A DNA stretch of 49,238 nucleotides from an uncultured Gammaproteobacteria bacterium (GTDB lineage Bacteria > Pseudomonadota > Gammaproteobacteria > Steroidobacterales > XN24), in contig CALDWW010000019.1 in the NCBI GenBank assembly GCA_937924335.1, positions 1-49,238 of the forward strand, given 5' to 3'. Both the position numbers and the translations under genes were made by a program. A model generated the notes under the pieces. That model was given only the letters and a program-made list of their open reading frames with translations. It made no database searches and was not told where the DNA came from. Shown here piece by piece: positions 42,496-49,238 of the stretch (positions are counted from its first letter, which is position 1; every line of letters starts with the position of its first letter).

Positions 42496-42523
42496 AGCGA
42501 TCGTACCACCGCGTCGCCGGTCG

Positions 42524-44221
42524 TCAGGCCGGAGTGTACTCCCGGTAGATCGGCTCCCATGCCGCCGCATCCAGTCGGCGCTGGATCTCGCTATCGTCGA
42601 GCGTATCGCCAACGCCCTCGTCGGACGCCTCGCGCATCACGGCTGCGGCCACGATTCTGGACACTTCCCGGAGGCGGCTAATCTCGGGATAGAGCATGCC
42701 CAGATCGAGTTCCTGATCGGTCACCTGTTCTGCCAATGCACTGGCCGCTGCACTGATCATTCGATCGCTCACCTTCGACGCTCCCGCCAGCAGCCCACCG
42801 AGACCGATGCCGGGAAAAACGAACACGTTGTTTCCCTGCCCGATCCTGATGCGGCGGCCTTCGTAGTCCACATCTGCGAACGGGCTGCCCGTGGCCACGA
42901 GCGCAGATCCCCGGGTCCATCTGAGCACCTCCTCGGGGCGCGCTTCCGTATAGTCCGTGGGATTGGAGAACGGCAGGATGATCGGCCTCTCACAGTGTTC
43001 TGCCATGGCCTCGACCACCGCCTGATTGAACGCGCCGGGTCGCCCGGAGGTACCGATCAACACGGTCGGCCGGAAGGCGCGAACCACGCTCAGCAAGTCG
43101 CGCCCACTGGGCCCACCGAGGCCACGCTGCTGTGCCAGCTCGAGCGGCCAGGCGAGTTCCCGCTTGTAATCGTCACTGACATCCACGTCCTGGACCAGCA
43201 GGCCGCGACTGTCCAGCGCAGCGATGTCATAGCGATCGGCACCCTCGGCCTCCAGCCCGACGCGAATCTGGCGAGCGATACCGAGTCCCGCAGCCCCGGC
43301 ACCGTGGACCACGAAACGATGCCCCGCAAGCGTACCTCCGATCTTGCGGATGCCGGCCATGATGCCGGCGAGTGCGACTGCGCCGGTACCCTGGATATCG
43401 TCGTTGAATGACAGCAGCCGATCGCGGTAGCGGTCCAGGATCGTCAGTGCCTTGTCCTTGCGGAAATCCTCCCACTGAAGAAGCGCTTTGGGGAACACCT
43501 CGGCCACGCTCGCGGCGAACTCCTCGACAAATTCGTAGTACTCCGATCCGGTCAGCCGCCTGTGACGCCATCCCAGATAGAGCGGGTCCTCGAGCAGGCT
43601 CGCGTTGTCGGTCCCGACATCCAGACTGATCGGCAGTGTAGCGCCGGGGTGGATTGCCGCCGCGGCGCAGTACAGGGAGAGTTTGCCGATCGAGATCGCC
43701 ATGCCGCCGGCGCCCTGATCGCCGATGCCCAGGATCGACTGGTTGTCGGTCGCGACGATGAGGCGGATGACACGACCGCCGACGCCTTCGCTCAGGACTT
43801 CCTTCATCCGGCCGCGATGCGCCGGGCTGAGCCAGAGGCCACGGCCGCGGCGGAAGACGTGGCTGAACTCCCGCGTGGCCCTGCCGACGGTGGGCGTGTA
43901 GACGATCGGCATCAACCTGGGGAGGTCGTCTATCAGCACGCGATAGAAGAGGTGCTCGTTACGGTCATGCAACTCGGCGAGCTCCACGTACCTGTCCATG
44001 GGATCCTTGAAATGCACCAGTGAATCATGGAACCGCTGGAACTGCTGCTCCATCGTGTTGACGCCGACCGGCAGCAGTCCTTCGAGCCCGAGCTGCTCTC
44101 TCTCCCGGGCCGTGAATGCCGAACCTTTGTTCAGCAGGGGATCACGTATCAGGTCATAACCGCGCTGCGTCACCGGTCGAGGCTCTTCGGGCCCGCGGAC
44201 GCTCCAGATCTCGCCGCTCAT
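42524..44221 (-). CDS. maeA: NAD(P)-dependent malic enzyme
   Basis: From ATG 44221 (AAGGAG upstream; the open frame continues 16 codons further) the product has 565 residues, the size of E. coli SfcA/MaeA. Motifs are LPVGVNTMEQQFQRFHDSL, I-V-Y-T-P-T-V-G-R-A, the catalytic region IGDQGAGGMAISIGKLSLY, DVGTDN, FNDDIQGTGAVALAGIMA and the Rossmann V-V-H-G-A-G-A-A-G-L-G-I-A. It decarboxylates malate to pyruvate with reduction of NAD+ (or NADP+; not decided here). It is the last gene of an operon with acetolactate synthase and aldehyde dehydrogenase, so it may feed pyruvate to the first. Confidence 0.93.
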   Translation of the reverse strand: MSGEIWSVRGPEEPRPVTQRGYDLIRDPLLNKGSAFTAREREQLGLEGLLPVGVNTMEQQFQRFHDSLVHFKDPMDRYVELAELHDRNEHLFYRVLIDDLPRLMPIVYTPTVGRATREFSHVFRRGRGLWLSPAHRGRMKEVLSEGVGGRVIRLIVATDNQSILGIGDQGAGGMAISIGKLSLYCAAAAIHPGATLPISLDVGTDNASLLEDPLYLGWRHRRLTGSEYYEFVEEFAASVAEVFPKALLQWEDFRKDKALTILDRYRDRLLSFNDDIQGTGAVALAGIMAGIRKIGGTLAGHRFVVHGAGAAGLGIARQIRVGLEAEGADRYDIAALDSRGLLVQDVDVSDDYKRELAWPLELAQQRGLGGPSGRDLLSVVRAFRPTVLIGTSGRPGAFNQAVVEAMAEHCERPIILPFSNPTDYTEARPEEVLRWTRGSALVATGSPFADVDYEGRRIRIGQGNNVFVFPGIGLGGLLAGASKVSDRMISAAASALAEQVTDQELDLGMLYPEISRLREVSRIVAAAVMREASDEGVGDTLDDSEIQRRLDAAAWEPIYREYTPA

Positions 44222-44265
44222 TTTTTTCTCCTTCGAGTGCGGGGACCTGAGGCCGGCCTGGTTGT

Positions 44266-45705
44266 TCATAGTTCCGCCGACTTCAGGACCATCATCTTTT
44301 CAATCTGCATATCTTCTATGGAATAGCGGATACCACCGACACCGAGACCCGACTGTCGCAATCCCGCGAAAGGCATGCCGTCAACTCTGAAGGCCGTGTG
44401 GTCGTTGACCATGACCGCGGACGCGTCGACCCTGCGGAAGATCCGCAGAGCCCGGTCGATGTCTTTCGTAAAGACCGCGGCCTGGAACGCAAACGGCAGC
44501 GCGTTGGCCTGGACCAGCGCGCTATCGAGATCGTCGTAAGAGTAGACGCAAACGACCGGCCCGAAGATCTCCTCCCGACTCACCCGGACATCGACGGGCG
44601 GATCCAACAGGACCGTGCAGGCGTAGCAGCTCTCGCCGATCGGCTCACCGCCACTCAACAACTTCGCACCCGCTTCCCGGGCCTCGGCCACCCATTCGTG
44701 CACGCGTGCGACTTCACCCTGGCGGATCAGCGGTCCGACTTCTGTACCCGCATCGGCTGGATCACCGACCCGAAGTTGCGCTGCAGAGCTCGCGAGACGC
44801 TGTGCAAACTCGCTCGCCACGGCGGCATGGGCAAATACCCTCTGCACGGATACGCAGACCTGCCCGGCATGATAGAAGCCGCCCTTGGCCACGGAAGCCA
44901 CGGCCAGATCGAGATCTGCATCCTCGGCCAGGAACAGCGGGGCGGCACCGCCATGCTCCAGGGCGCATCGCGTACCGGGCGCCAACTTCGAGCGCAGCAT
45001 CCAGCCGACCCGTGCGCTGCCGATAAATGTAAAAAAGGCGACCCTCTCGTCCGTGACCAGTCTCTCCGACGTGCCGACGCTGTCCGCGATCAGCGCCTGA
45101 CACCAGGCCGGCGGCAATCCCGCGTCGCGGAAGATCTGCACGAATCGCAGGCAGGACAGGGGTGTGTCCTCCGCTGGCTTGACGATGACAGGACAACCCG
45201 CGGCGACCGCCGCAGCCACCTGGTGGACGATCAGGTTGAGCGGGTGATTAAACGCGCTGACGGCGACCACAACGCCGATGGGTTCGCGAACGGTGAAGGC
45301 GACGCGGCCTGCGCCCGCCGCCGTGCCTCCCATCGGGATGACCTCTCCCTGTTCCGCACGCACGGTCTCGATGCACAGGTGGATCCCGTCGATAGCGCGG
45401 GACACCTCGACCCGTGAGTCCATCAGGGGCTTGCCCCCTTCTCTCGCGGCCTGCAGGGCCAGTGCCTCGCTGTTCTCCTCCATGATCTGCGCAGTCCGCT
45501 GAAGGATGGCGACACGATCATGCAGGGACAGCCAGCCATCACGGTCTCGGAATGCAGCATAGGCGGCGCTGAGGGCCGCTTCGACATGGCGCTCATCGCC
45601 GACTTCGACCTCCGCGAGGATCGCGTTGTCGTAGGGTGCGGTGACCTCGGAAGTCGCGACCGCGGCCGGTGCGTTCTCGATCATCAACGGGTGTAGTGAG
45701 GGCAT
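44266..45705 (-). CDS. Aldehyde dehydrogenase-family protein
   Basis: The 479-residue protein has the ALDH pattern: VREPIGVVVAVSAFNHPLNLIVHQVAAAVAAGCPVIVKPAEDTPLS (cofactor region, Lys and Glu), FTFIGSARVGWML, the general base Glu in L-E-H-G-G, the nucleophile Cys in G-Q-V-C-V-S-V-Q-R, and EEIFGPVVCVYSYDD with the late PFAGLRQSGLGVGGIRYSIEDM. The GFYHAGQVC form is close to lactaldehyde/glyceraldehyde-3-phosphate-type ALDHs rather than betaine or succinate-semialdehyde types, but the substrate is open. It lies 15 bp after the acetolactate synthase gene, with GGAGAG before the ATG. Confidence 0.92.
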   Translation of the reverse strand: MPSLHPLMIENAPAAVATSEVTAPYDNAILAEVEVGDERHVEAALSAAYAAFRDRDGWLSLHDRVAILQRTAQIMEENSEALALQAAREGGKPLMDSRVEVSRAIDGIHLCIETVRAEQGEVIPMGGTAAGAGRVAFTVREPIGVVVAVSAFNHPLNLIVHQVAAAVAAGCPVIVKPAEDTPLSCLRFVQIFRDAGLPPAWCQALIADSVGTSERLVTDERVAFFTFIGSARVGWMLRSKLAPGTRCALEHGGAAPLFLAEDADLDLAVASVAKGGFYHAGQVCVSVQRVFAHAAVASEFAQRLASSAAQLRVGDPADAGTEVGPLIRQGEVARVHEWVAEAREAGAKLLSGGEPIGESCYACTVLLDPPVDVRVSREEIFGPVVCVYSYDDLDSALVQANALPFAFQAAVFTKDIDRALRIFRRVDASAVMVNDHTAFRVDGMPFAGLRQSGLGVGGIRYSIEDMQIEKMMVLKSAEL

Positions 45706-45720
45706 AGAATCTCTCCGGAC

Positions 45721-47373
45721 CTACAGAGGCTGGGTGATCTGCCCGAGCCGCTCCGTCAACAAGGGGTTTTCCCGGTAGTCGATCGGTACGACGACCAGAC
45801 TCGGGCCGTCCTCGGCCAGGGCCTTCTCCAGCACCCCTGCCAGGTCCCGGCTGTTACTCACCCTGTGCCCCGTCCAACCGAACGACTCCGCCAGCTTCAT
45901 CCAGTCCGGATTGCCAAAGGAGAGGTCCGTGTGCCGCTTGAACTCGGTCTCCTGTTTCCAGGCGATCAGGCCATACCCGCCGTCTTCCCATACCAGGGCC
46001 ACGAAGCGGCTGCCGAGGCGTCGGGCCGTCTCCATTTCCTGCACGTTCATCAGGAACCCGCCATCGCCGGCGATGGCAAGAATATTGCGGTCCGGGTGTA
46101 CGAGACTGGCCGCGATCGCGCCGGGGAGCGCAAAGCCCATCGAACAGAATCCATTGGGGATAAGACAGGTGTTCGGCTCGTGGCAGTGGTAGTGCCTGGC
46201 AATCCACATCTTGTGGGCGCCGACATCCGACAACAGGATATCCGACGGCCCCATCACCCGGCGGGCATCCCACAGCGCCTTCTGCGGACGGATCGAGTCC
46301 TCGGTGTCGTCGTCCGCATGAGCGGCAATCTCCTCGCCCATCAGTCCGCGCATCCGCTGCTGGTGAGACAGGTCCAGATCCAGATCGCCGTGGTTCTCGA
46401 GTCGCTCGTTGATCATCCACAGGGCGTGGGACAGGTCGCCGATCAGTTCGACTTCCGGCAGGTAATGCTCATCGATCTCCGCCGGAAGGAAGTCCACATG
46501 GATGATCTTCTTGTCGCCGGCCGGGTTCCACAGGTGCGGGTGGTACTCCACCATGTCGAAACCCAGAGCGATGACCAGGTCTGCCTCGTCGATGACCAGC
46601 GCAGGCAGGTCCTTCGAGCCGAGGCCGATGGTGTAGAGGCAGTAATCCTCGTCGACGTCGACGACGCCCTTGGCCATGAACGTGCTGATGACGCCGATGC
46701 CGGTGCGCTCGCACAATCTGCGCAACTGCTTGCTGGCATTCTTGCGGACACATCCGTTGCCCGCCAGGATCACGGGCCGCTTCGCGTCGCGGATCATCGC
46801 GAACGCGCGATCTGCGATCTTGTCGTCCGGCACGTAGCGACGATAGCGACGGGGTTGTAACGGCTCGGCGTCGGACTCCAGCTTGGCCGTGTCTTCGGGC
46901 AACTCGATGAGGATCGCCCCGGGCTTCTCCGTGCGCGACAGACGCACGGCCTTGCGGACGATCTCCGGGATAGCATCCGGATGCCGGATACTGGTCGCCC
47001 ACTTGGTGACCGGCTCGAACATCGAGACCACGTCCATGATCTGGTGTGACTCCTTGTGCAGCCGCCGGGTCGCACCCTGCCCCGTCAGCACCAGCATGGG
47101 CGCCCGGTCCATATTGGCGTCCGCGACGCCGGTGATCAGGTTGGTGGCGCCCGGTCCCAGCGTGCCCAGGCATCCCGCCGGATTGCCGGTGAGCCGTCCG
47201 TAGACCTCCGCCATGAAAGCCGCGCCCTGTTCATGCCGGGTCAGGATGAAACGGATCTTGTCCGACTTCTCCAGGGACATCATAAAGTCGGCGTTCTCTT
47301 CCCCGGGAACGCCGAATATGTACTCGATGCCCTCTTCCTCCAGGCACCTGACAAGCAGGTCGGACGCTTTCAT
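45721..47373 (-). CDS. Acetolactate synthase-like ThDP enzyme, large subunit
   Basis: The 550-residue protein has the acetohydroxyacid-synthase-type ThDP architecture. The catalytic Glu48 is in TRHEQGAAFMAEVYGRLTG, followed by TLGPGATNL, a central FAD-fold-like domain (RPVILAGNGCVRKNASKQL) and the ThDP/Mg motif A-G-D-G-G-F-L-M-N-V-Q-E-M-E-T-A-R-R. It should condense two pyruvates, or pyruvate with another oxo-acid. No ilvN-type regulatory subunit is near, which favours the catabolic AlsS-like kind or an uncharacterised paralogue. It heads a three-gene operon with the ALDH and malic enzyme genes; GGAGGA precedes the ATG. Confidence 0.9.
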   Translation of the reverse strand: MKASDLLVRCLEEEGIEYIFGVPGEENADFMMSLEKSDKIRFILTRHEQGAAFMAEVYGRLTGNPAGCLGTLGPGATNLITGVADANMDRAPMLVLTGQGATRRLHKESHQIMDVVSMFEPVTKWATSIRHPDAIPEIVRKAVRLSRTEKPGAILIELPEDTAKLESDAEPLQPRRYRRYVPDDKIADRAFAMIRDAKRPVILAGNGCVRKNASKQLRRLCERTGIGVISTFMAKGVVDVDEDYCLYTIGLGSKDLPALVIDEADLVIALGFDMVEYHPHLWNPAGDKKIIHVDFLPAEIDEHYLPEVELIGDLSHALWMINERLENHGDLDLDLSHQQRMRGLMGEEIAAHADDDTEDSIRPQKALWDARRVMGPSDILLSDVGAHKMWIARHYHCHEPNTCLIPNGFCSMGFALPGAIAASLVHPDRNILAIAGDGGFLMNVQEMETARRLGSRFVALVWEDGGYGLIAWKQETEFKRHTDLSFGNPDWMKLAESFGWTGHRVSNSRDLAGVLEKALAEDGPSLVVVPIDYRENPLLTERLGQITQPL

Positions 47374-47511
47374 CTCGATACGGTCCTCCGGACTTTGTAT
47401 TTTTTGAATGCGGAACCGTTGAGTATAGCTGTCCAGTCCAGGCGCGAAGATGACATGGCTCAGGCAGGCCGTGTCGGACTGCTGGCGCAGAGCGATTCGA
47501 CTATCCTAGTG

Positions 47512-48063
47512 ATGGAAACGGACCCGAGTCTCAACCCCCAATTCGCCGGGACTTTCTCAGGAGAACAGCAGGGGATCTTCGATTTCATCGCCGAGACGGG
47601 CGACAAACTCTTCAGCACCGATGCGGATGCTGCGGAGAGCATCAGGAAACAGCTTGCGGCGGGCTTCCCGCGCCAGATCAGCGATCTCAGCGTTACCTTC
47701 GATGACGGGGTCGCCACGCTGAGCGGCACCTGCGACTGCGCAAGAACCAAACGACTGGCCGCGTTGACCGCCGACAACATCGAGGGCGTAAGACGAGTAG
47801 TTGCCGACGGACTCTCGGTCATGGAAACCGAGGGGGATGCCGGCCTGGCGCCAGCGGAAGCCGTCCCGGATTCGCCAGCCACGGACGCACCGGTGGCTGA
47901 CGAATTCTATGTGGTGCAGAAGGGCGACTCGCTGTCGGCGATCGCCAAGCGTCTGTACGGCGACCCGATGGCATACAAGCGCATCTTCGAGGCCAATCAG
48001 GGCGTCATCAAGGACCCGAACCTGATTTACCCCGGCCAAAAGACCCTCATTCCAAGGAGCTGA
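47512..48063 (+). CDS. BON-LysM protein, Kbp (YgaU)-like; start codon uncertain
   Basis: The product has a start resembling Kbp (GIFDFIAETGDKLF), a BON domain (about ISDLSVTFDDGVATLSGTCDC...NIEGVRRVVADGL) and a C-terminal LysM domain (FYVVQKGDSLSAIAKRLYGDPMAYKRIFEANQGVIKDPNLIYPGQKTLIPRS). E. coli Kbp is a cytosolic potassium-binding protein of this composition. The open frame goes back to an ATG at 47455, but neither it nor ATG 47512 has a ribosome site. AGGAG at 47559-47563 is followed after six bases by A-GGGGATC. One T inserted after position 47570 would create ATG-GGG-ATC-TTC, that is M-G-I-F, the normal family start. This suggests a one-base loss in the natural start codon or a sequence error. 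Confidence 0.8.
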   Translation: METDPSLNPQFAGTFSGEQQGIFDFIAETGDKLFSTDADAAESIRKQLAAGFPRQISDLSVTFDDGVATLSGTCDCARTKRLAALTADNIEGVRRVVADGLSVMETEGDAGLAPAEAVPDSPATDAPVADEFYVVQKGDSLSAIAKRLYGDPMAYKRIFEANQGVIKDPNLIYPGQKTLIPRS

Positions 48064-48084
48064 GCCGGGCGACAGGATCGCGTA

Positions 48085-48489
48085 CTAGTCGTCTCGTGTG
48101 GACGGATCGCTGCCGAACAGATCATCCAGGGCCTGTCGGGATTCGTCGCCGGGATGATCAGCAGACGGGGCCTCGGGCGGGCCACCGAACAGGGCGGCCA
48201 GAGTAGCCTCGGACGAGGCATCGCCTGTGGGCGTATCGGGCTGATATGCATCGGCTCGTGGCTGAAATAGTTCGCAGAAGTTGGCCCGGGCCTTGTCCTT
48301 GACCTCCTCTGCCATGGGCTCTTTACAGGACTGGGCAACCGTTACATCGTAGAACCGGCACATGCGGCACACATGCAGTTCGGTCCGACAGGAGAGACAC
48401 TCGGCATATCTGGACAGAGGGGTGGGGACTTCGTCGAGCGACGCCCCGCAGTTCCAGCAGACCAGGCTTGCTGCGGTCATCTGCCGCAC
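48085..48489 (-). CDS. Conserved zinc-ribbon-like protein
   Basis: The 134-residue protein has a cysteine-rich first half: C-W-N-C-G at residues 11-15, then C-L-S-C-R-T-E-L-H-V-C-R-M-C-R-F-Y-D and C-K-E-P. At least three Cys-x-x-Cys pairs are visible, fitting one or two zinc ribbons. The middle, PMAEEVKDKARANFCELFQPR, is a recurring feature of gammaproteobacterial hypothetical proteins of this kind. The last third is acidic and Pro/Asp-rich, probably disordered. It has no export signal. Function is unknown. It is convergent with the Kbp-like gene and 117 bp from the divergent tRNA gene. Confidence 0.8.
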   Translation of the reverse strand: MRQMTAASLVCWNCGASLDEVPTPLSRYAECLSCRTELHVCRMCRFYDVTVAQSCKEPMAEEVKDKARANFCELFQPRADAYQPDTPTGDASSEATLAALFGGPPEAPSADHPGDESRQALDDLFGSDPSTRDD

Positions 48490-48606
48490 CTGCCCGGGTC
48501 CTTTCCGGCCACATCCGCGAACACGCCTGGACGAGAATCTCGCGTGAACACTGACTGCCTCCTGTAATACCGTGTTTGAGGTATATTACGCCCCCTCGCA
48601 TGGCAT

Positions 48607-48683
<77 letters not shown>

Positions 48684-48720
48684 ATCCTTTCAACGGCTTA
48701 CGGATGCTATAGGGGAGACC

Positions 48721-48742
48721 AGGGGATTGGAATCCCTTGGTT
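48721..48742 (+). repeat. Near-copy of the tRNA anticodon arm
   Basis: This 22-base stretch repeats the anticodon stem of the tRNA (48633-48655) 38 bp beyond its end. It keeps AGGGGA and AATCCCTTGGTT (12 identical bases) but replaces the loop by TTGG. It therefore forms the same stem with a shorter loop. It is either an attachment-site scar of an integrated element or a duplicated tRNA fragment. Confidence 0.5.
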
Positions 48743-49002
48743 TCGCCTTATCGAGCAGCATTTCCCGGCAGCCTTGTCATCTGACATCTCCATGGCCGTT
48801 ATCAGCCTATTCGTAGGTGTCCGTGGAATCGGGGCCGAACCCGGAGACGCACGAAATAGAAAAGCTAAACCACGGGTAGGGTTTGACCATTTGTTCTGCT
48901 ATATATCGCTATTTCCGCTGTCTGGCAGAAAGCCGCTATTAGGCGCATATCTCTGCCTCCGACCCAAAGTGATCCTTCAAATCCTGCGAGATTTCGGCAA
49001 GC
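48743..49002. other. Region without recognisable gene
   Basis: No gene, RNA or clear terminator is seen between the anticodon-arm copy and the end of the partial gene. The sequence is less GC-rich than most of the window. A 93-codon plus-strand frame at 48774-49055 lacks an ATG with ribosome site and overlaps the real gene end, so it is not called. Confidence 0.5.
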
Positions 49003-49238
49003 TCAGGGTTGTGTTTCCGCTGCCATTTTTTCGATGTTTTCGCGTTGAACACTGATTCGCCGTTCACGCTCCGCCGATGCCGCCTGGAATCTGGGCTCGT
49101 GGCGGATCAGGTCATACATCGGCAGTTGGTGAACAGCGTTCCAAGCATACAAATGGTTATGAGACAGCTGGGTTTCGATGCTTAGCAAGGCTTTCTCGGT
49201 GTCGCCGGCCATTAGGTAGCATCCTTCCGGATGGTCCC
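49003..49238 (-). CDS. C-terminal end of a TPR-type regulator or adenylate-cyclase-like protein (partial)
   Basis: The frame is open to the right edge, so only the last 77 codons are visible. The end reads Y-L-M-A-G-D-T-E-K-A-L-L-S-I-E-T-Q-L, then AWNAVHQLPMYDLIRHEPRFQAASAERERRISVQRENIEKM. A TPR helix pair followed by P-M-Y-D-L-(I/L)-R-x-(D/E)-P-R-F and a long final helix beginning R-I-x-V-Q-R-(E) is the usual ending of large TPR proteins fused to winged-helix or adenylate-cyclase domains. The N-terminal effector domain is outside the window, so its signalling role cannot be determined. Confidence 0.65.
   Translation of the reverse strand, partial: DHPEGCYLMAGDTEKALLSIETQLSHNHLYAWNAVHQLPMYDLIRHEPRFQAASAERERRISVQRENIEKMAAETQP

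Noticed and set aside
48774..49055. 93-codon plus-strand ORF downstream of the tRNA
   Set aside because: No good start site, overlaps the end of the TPR-type gene on the other strand, and shows no domain-like pattern.

Overview
The window is a gene-dense, GC-rich bacterial chromosome segment, most likely from a gammaproteobacterium of the Chromatiales/Xanthomonadales/Pseudomonas-like part of the tree. The evidence is a split NrdJa/NrdJb class II ribonucleotide reductase, an rpsU-yqeY-dnaG-rpoD macromolecular-synthesis cluster next to divergent tsaD-folB-folK, a neighbouring cca-uppP-midA-pteridine reductase block, and a CAU-anticodon tRNA resembling tRNA-Ile2 downstream of rpoD. No CRISPR array, rRNA operon, intact prophage or insertion sequence was seen.

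Layout. 0-3.1 kb: the end of an HU-like gene, its terminator, and a coupled minus-strand operon (CPA1 antiporter with an RCK domain, alpha/beta hydrolase, TerB-like protein). 3.2-6.6 kb: ornithine aminotransferase and a PEBP-family protein (+), then TonB-like, FKBP and MsrB genes (-). 6.6-9.1 kb: one recognisable gene (DUF6544-like) among loosely packed small ORFs. 9.1-19.4 kb: an unbroken run of minus-strand genes, many overlapping or a few bases apart (PpnN, amidase, two unrelated 2OG-Fe(II) oxygenases, YafK-type L,D-transpeptidase, CysZ-like protein, patatin, M49-like lipoprotein, Tat-type epimerase, three unknown small genes). 19.4-22.9 kb: nrdJab and its control region. 22.8-24.9 kb: an Hsp20 gene with a heat-shock promoter and an apparent fourU RNA thermometer, then a DegQ-type protease. 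25-37 kb: TauE-like exporter, Slt transglycosylase, NDUFA9-like protein, aminopeptidase, cca, uppP, midA, pteridine reductase, S41 protease, folK, folB, tsaD. 37.3-42 kb: rpsU, yqeY, dnaG, rpoD. 42-47.4 kb: a small unknown gene and an acetolactate synthase / aldehyde dehydrogenase / malic enzyme operon. 47.4-49.2 kb: Kbp-like LysM protein, zinc-ribbon protein, tRNA, a near-copy of the tRNA anticodon arm, and the end of a TPR-type gene.

How it works together. Envelope maintenance and stress proteins dominate (Hsp20, DegQ, Slt, L,D-transpeptidase, UppP, MsrB, FKBP). The pterin/folate genes (folB, folK, pteridine reductase) sit beside the translation and transcription core (tsaD, rpsU, cca, dnaG, rpoD). 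The best regulatory discovery is the hsp20 leader at 22821-22920: a sigma-32-like promoter followed by a hairpin whose UUUU strand pairs with the AGGA of the ribosome binding site. Second-tier items are two nearly identical NrdR-like operators 175 bp apart, a tRNA anticodon-arm copy that may mark an integration scar, an M49-like protein lacking the first zinc histidine, and a Kbp homologue whose natural start codon appears to have lost one base.
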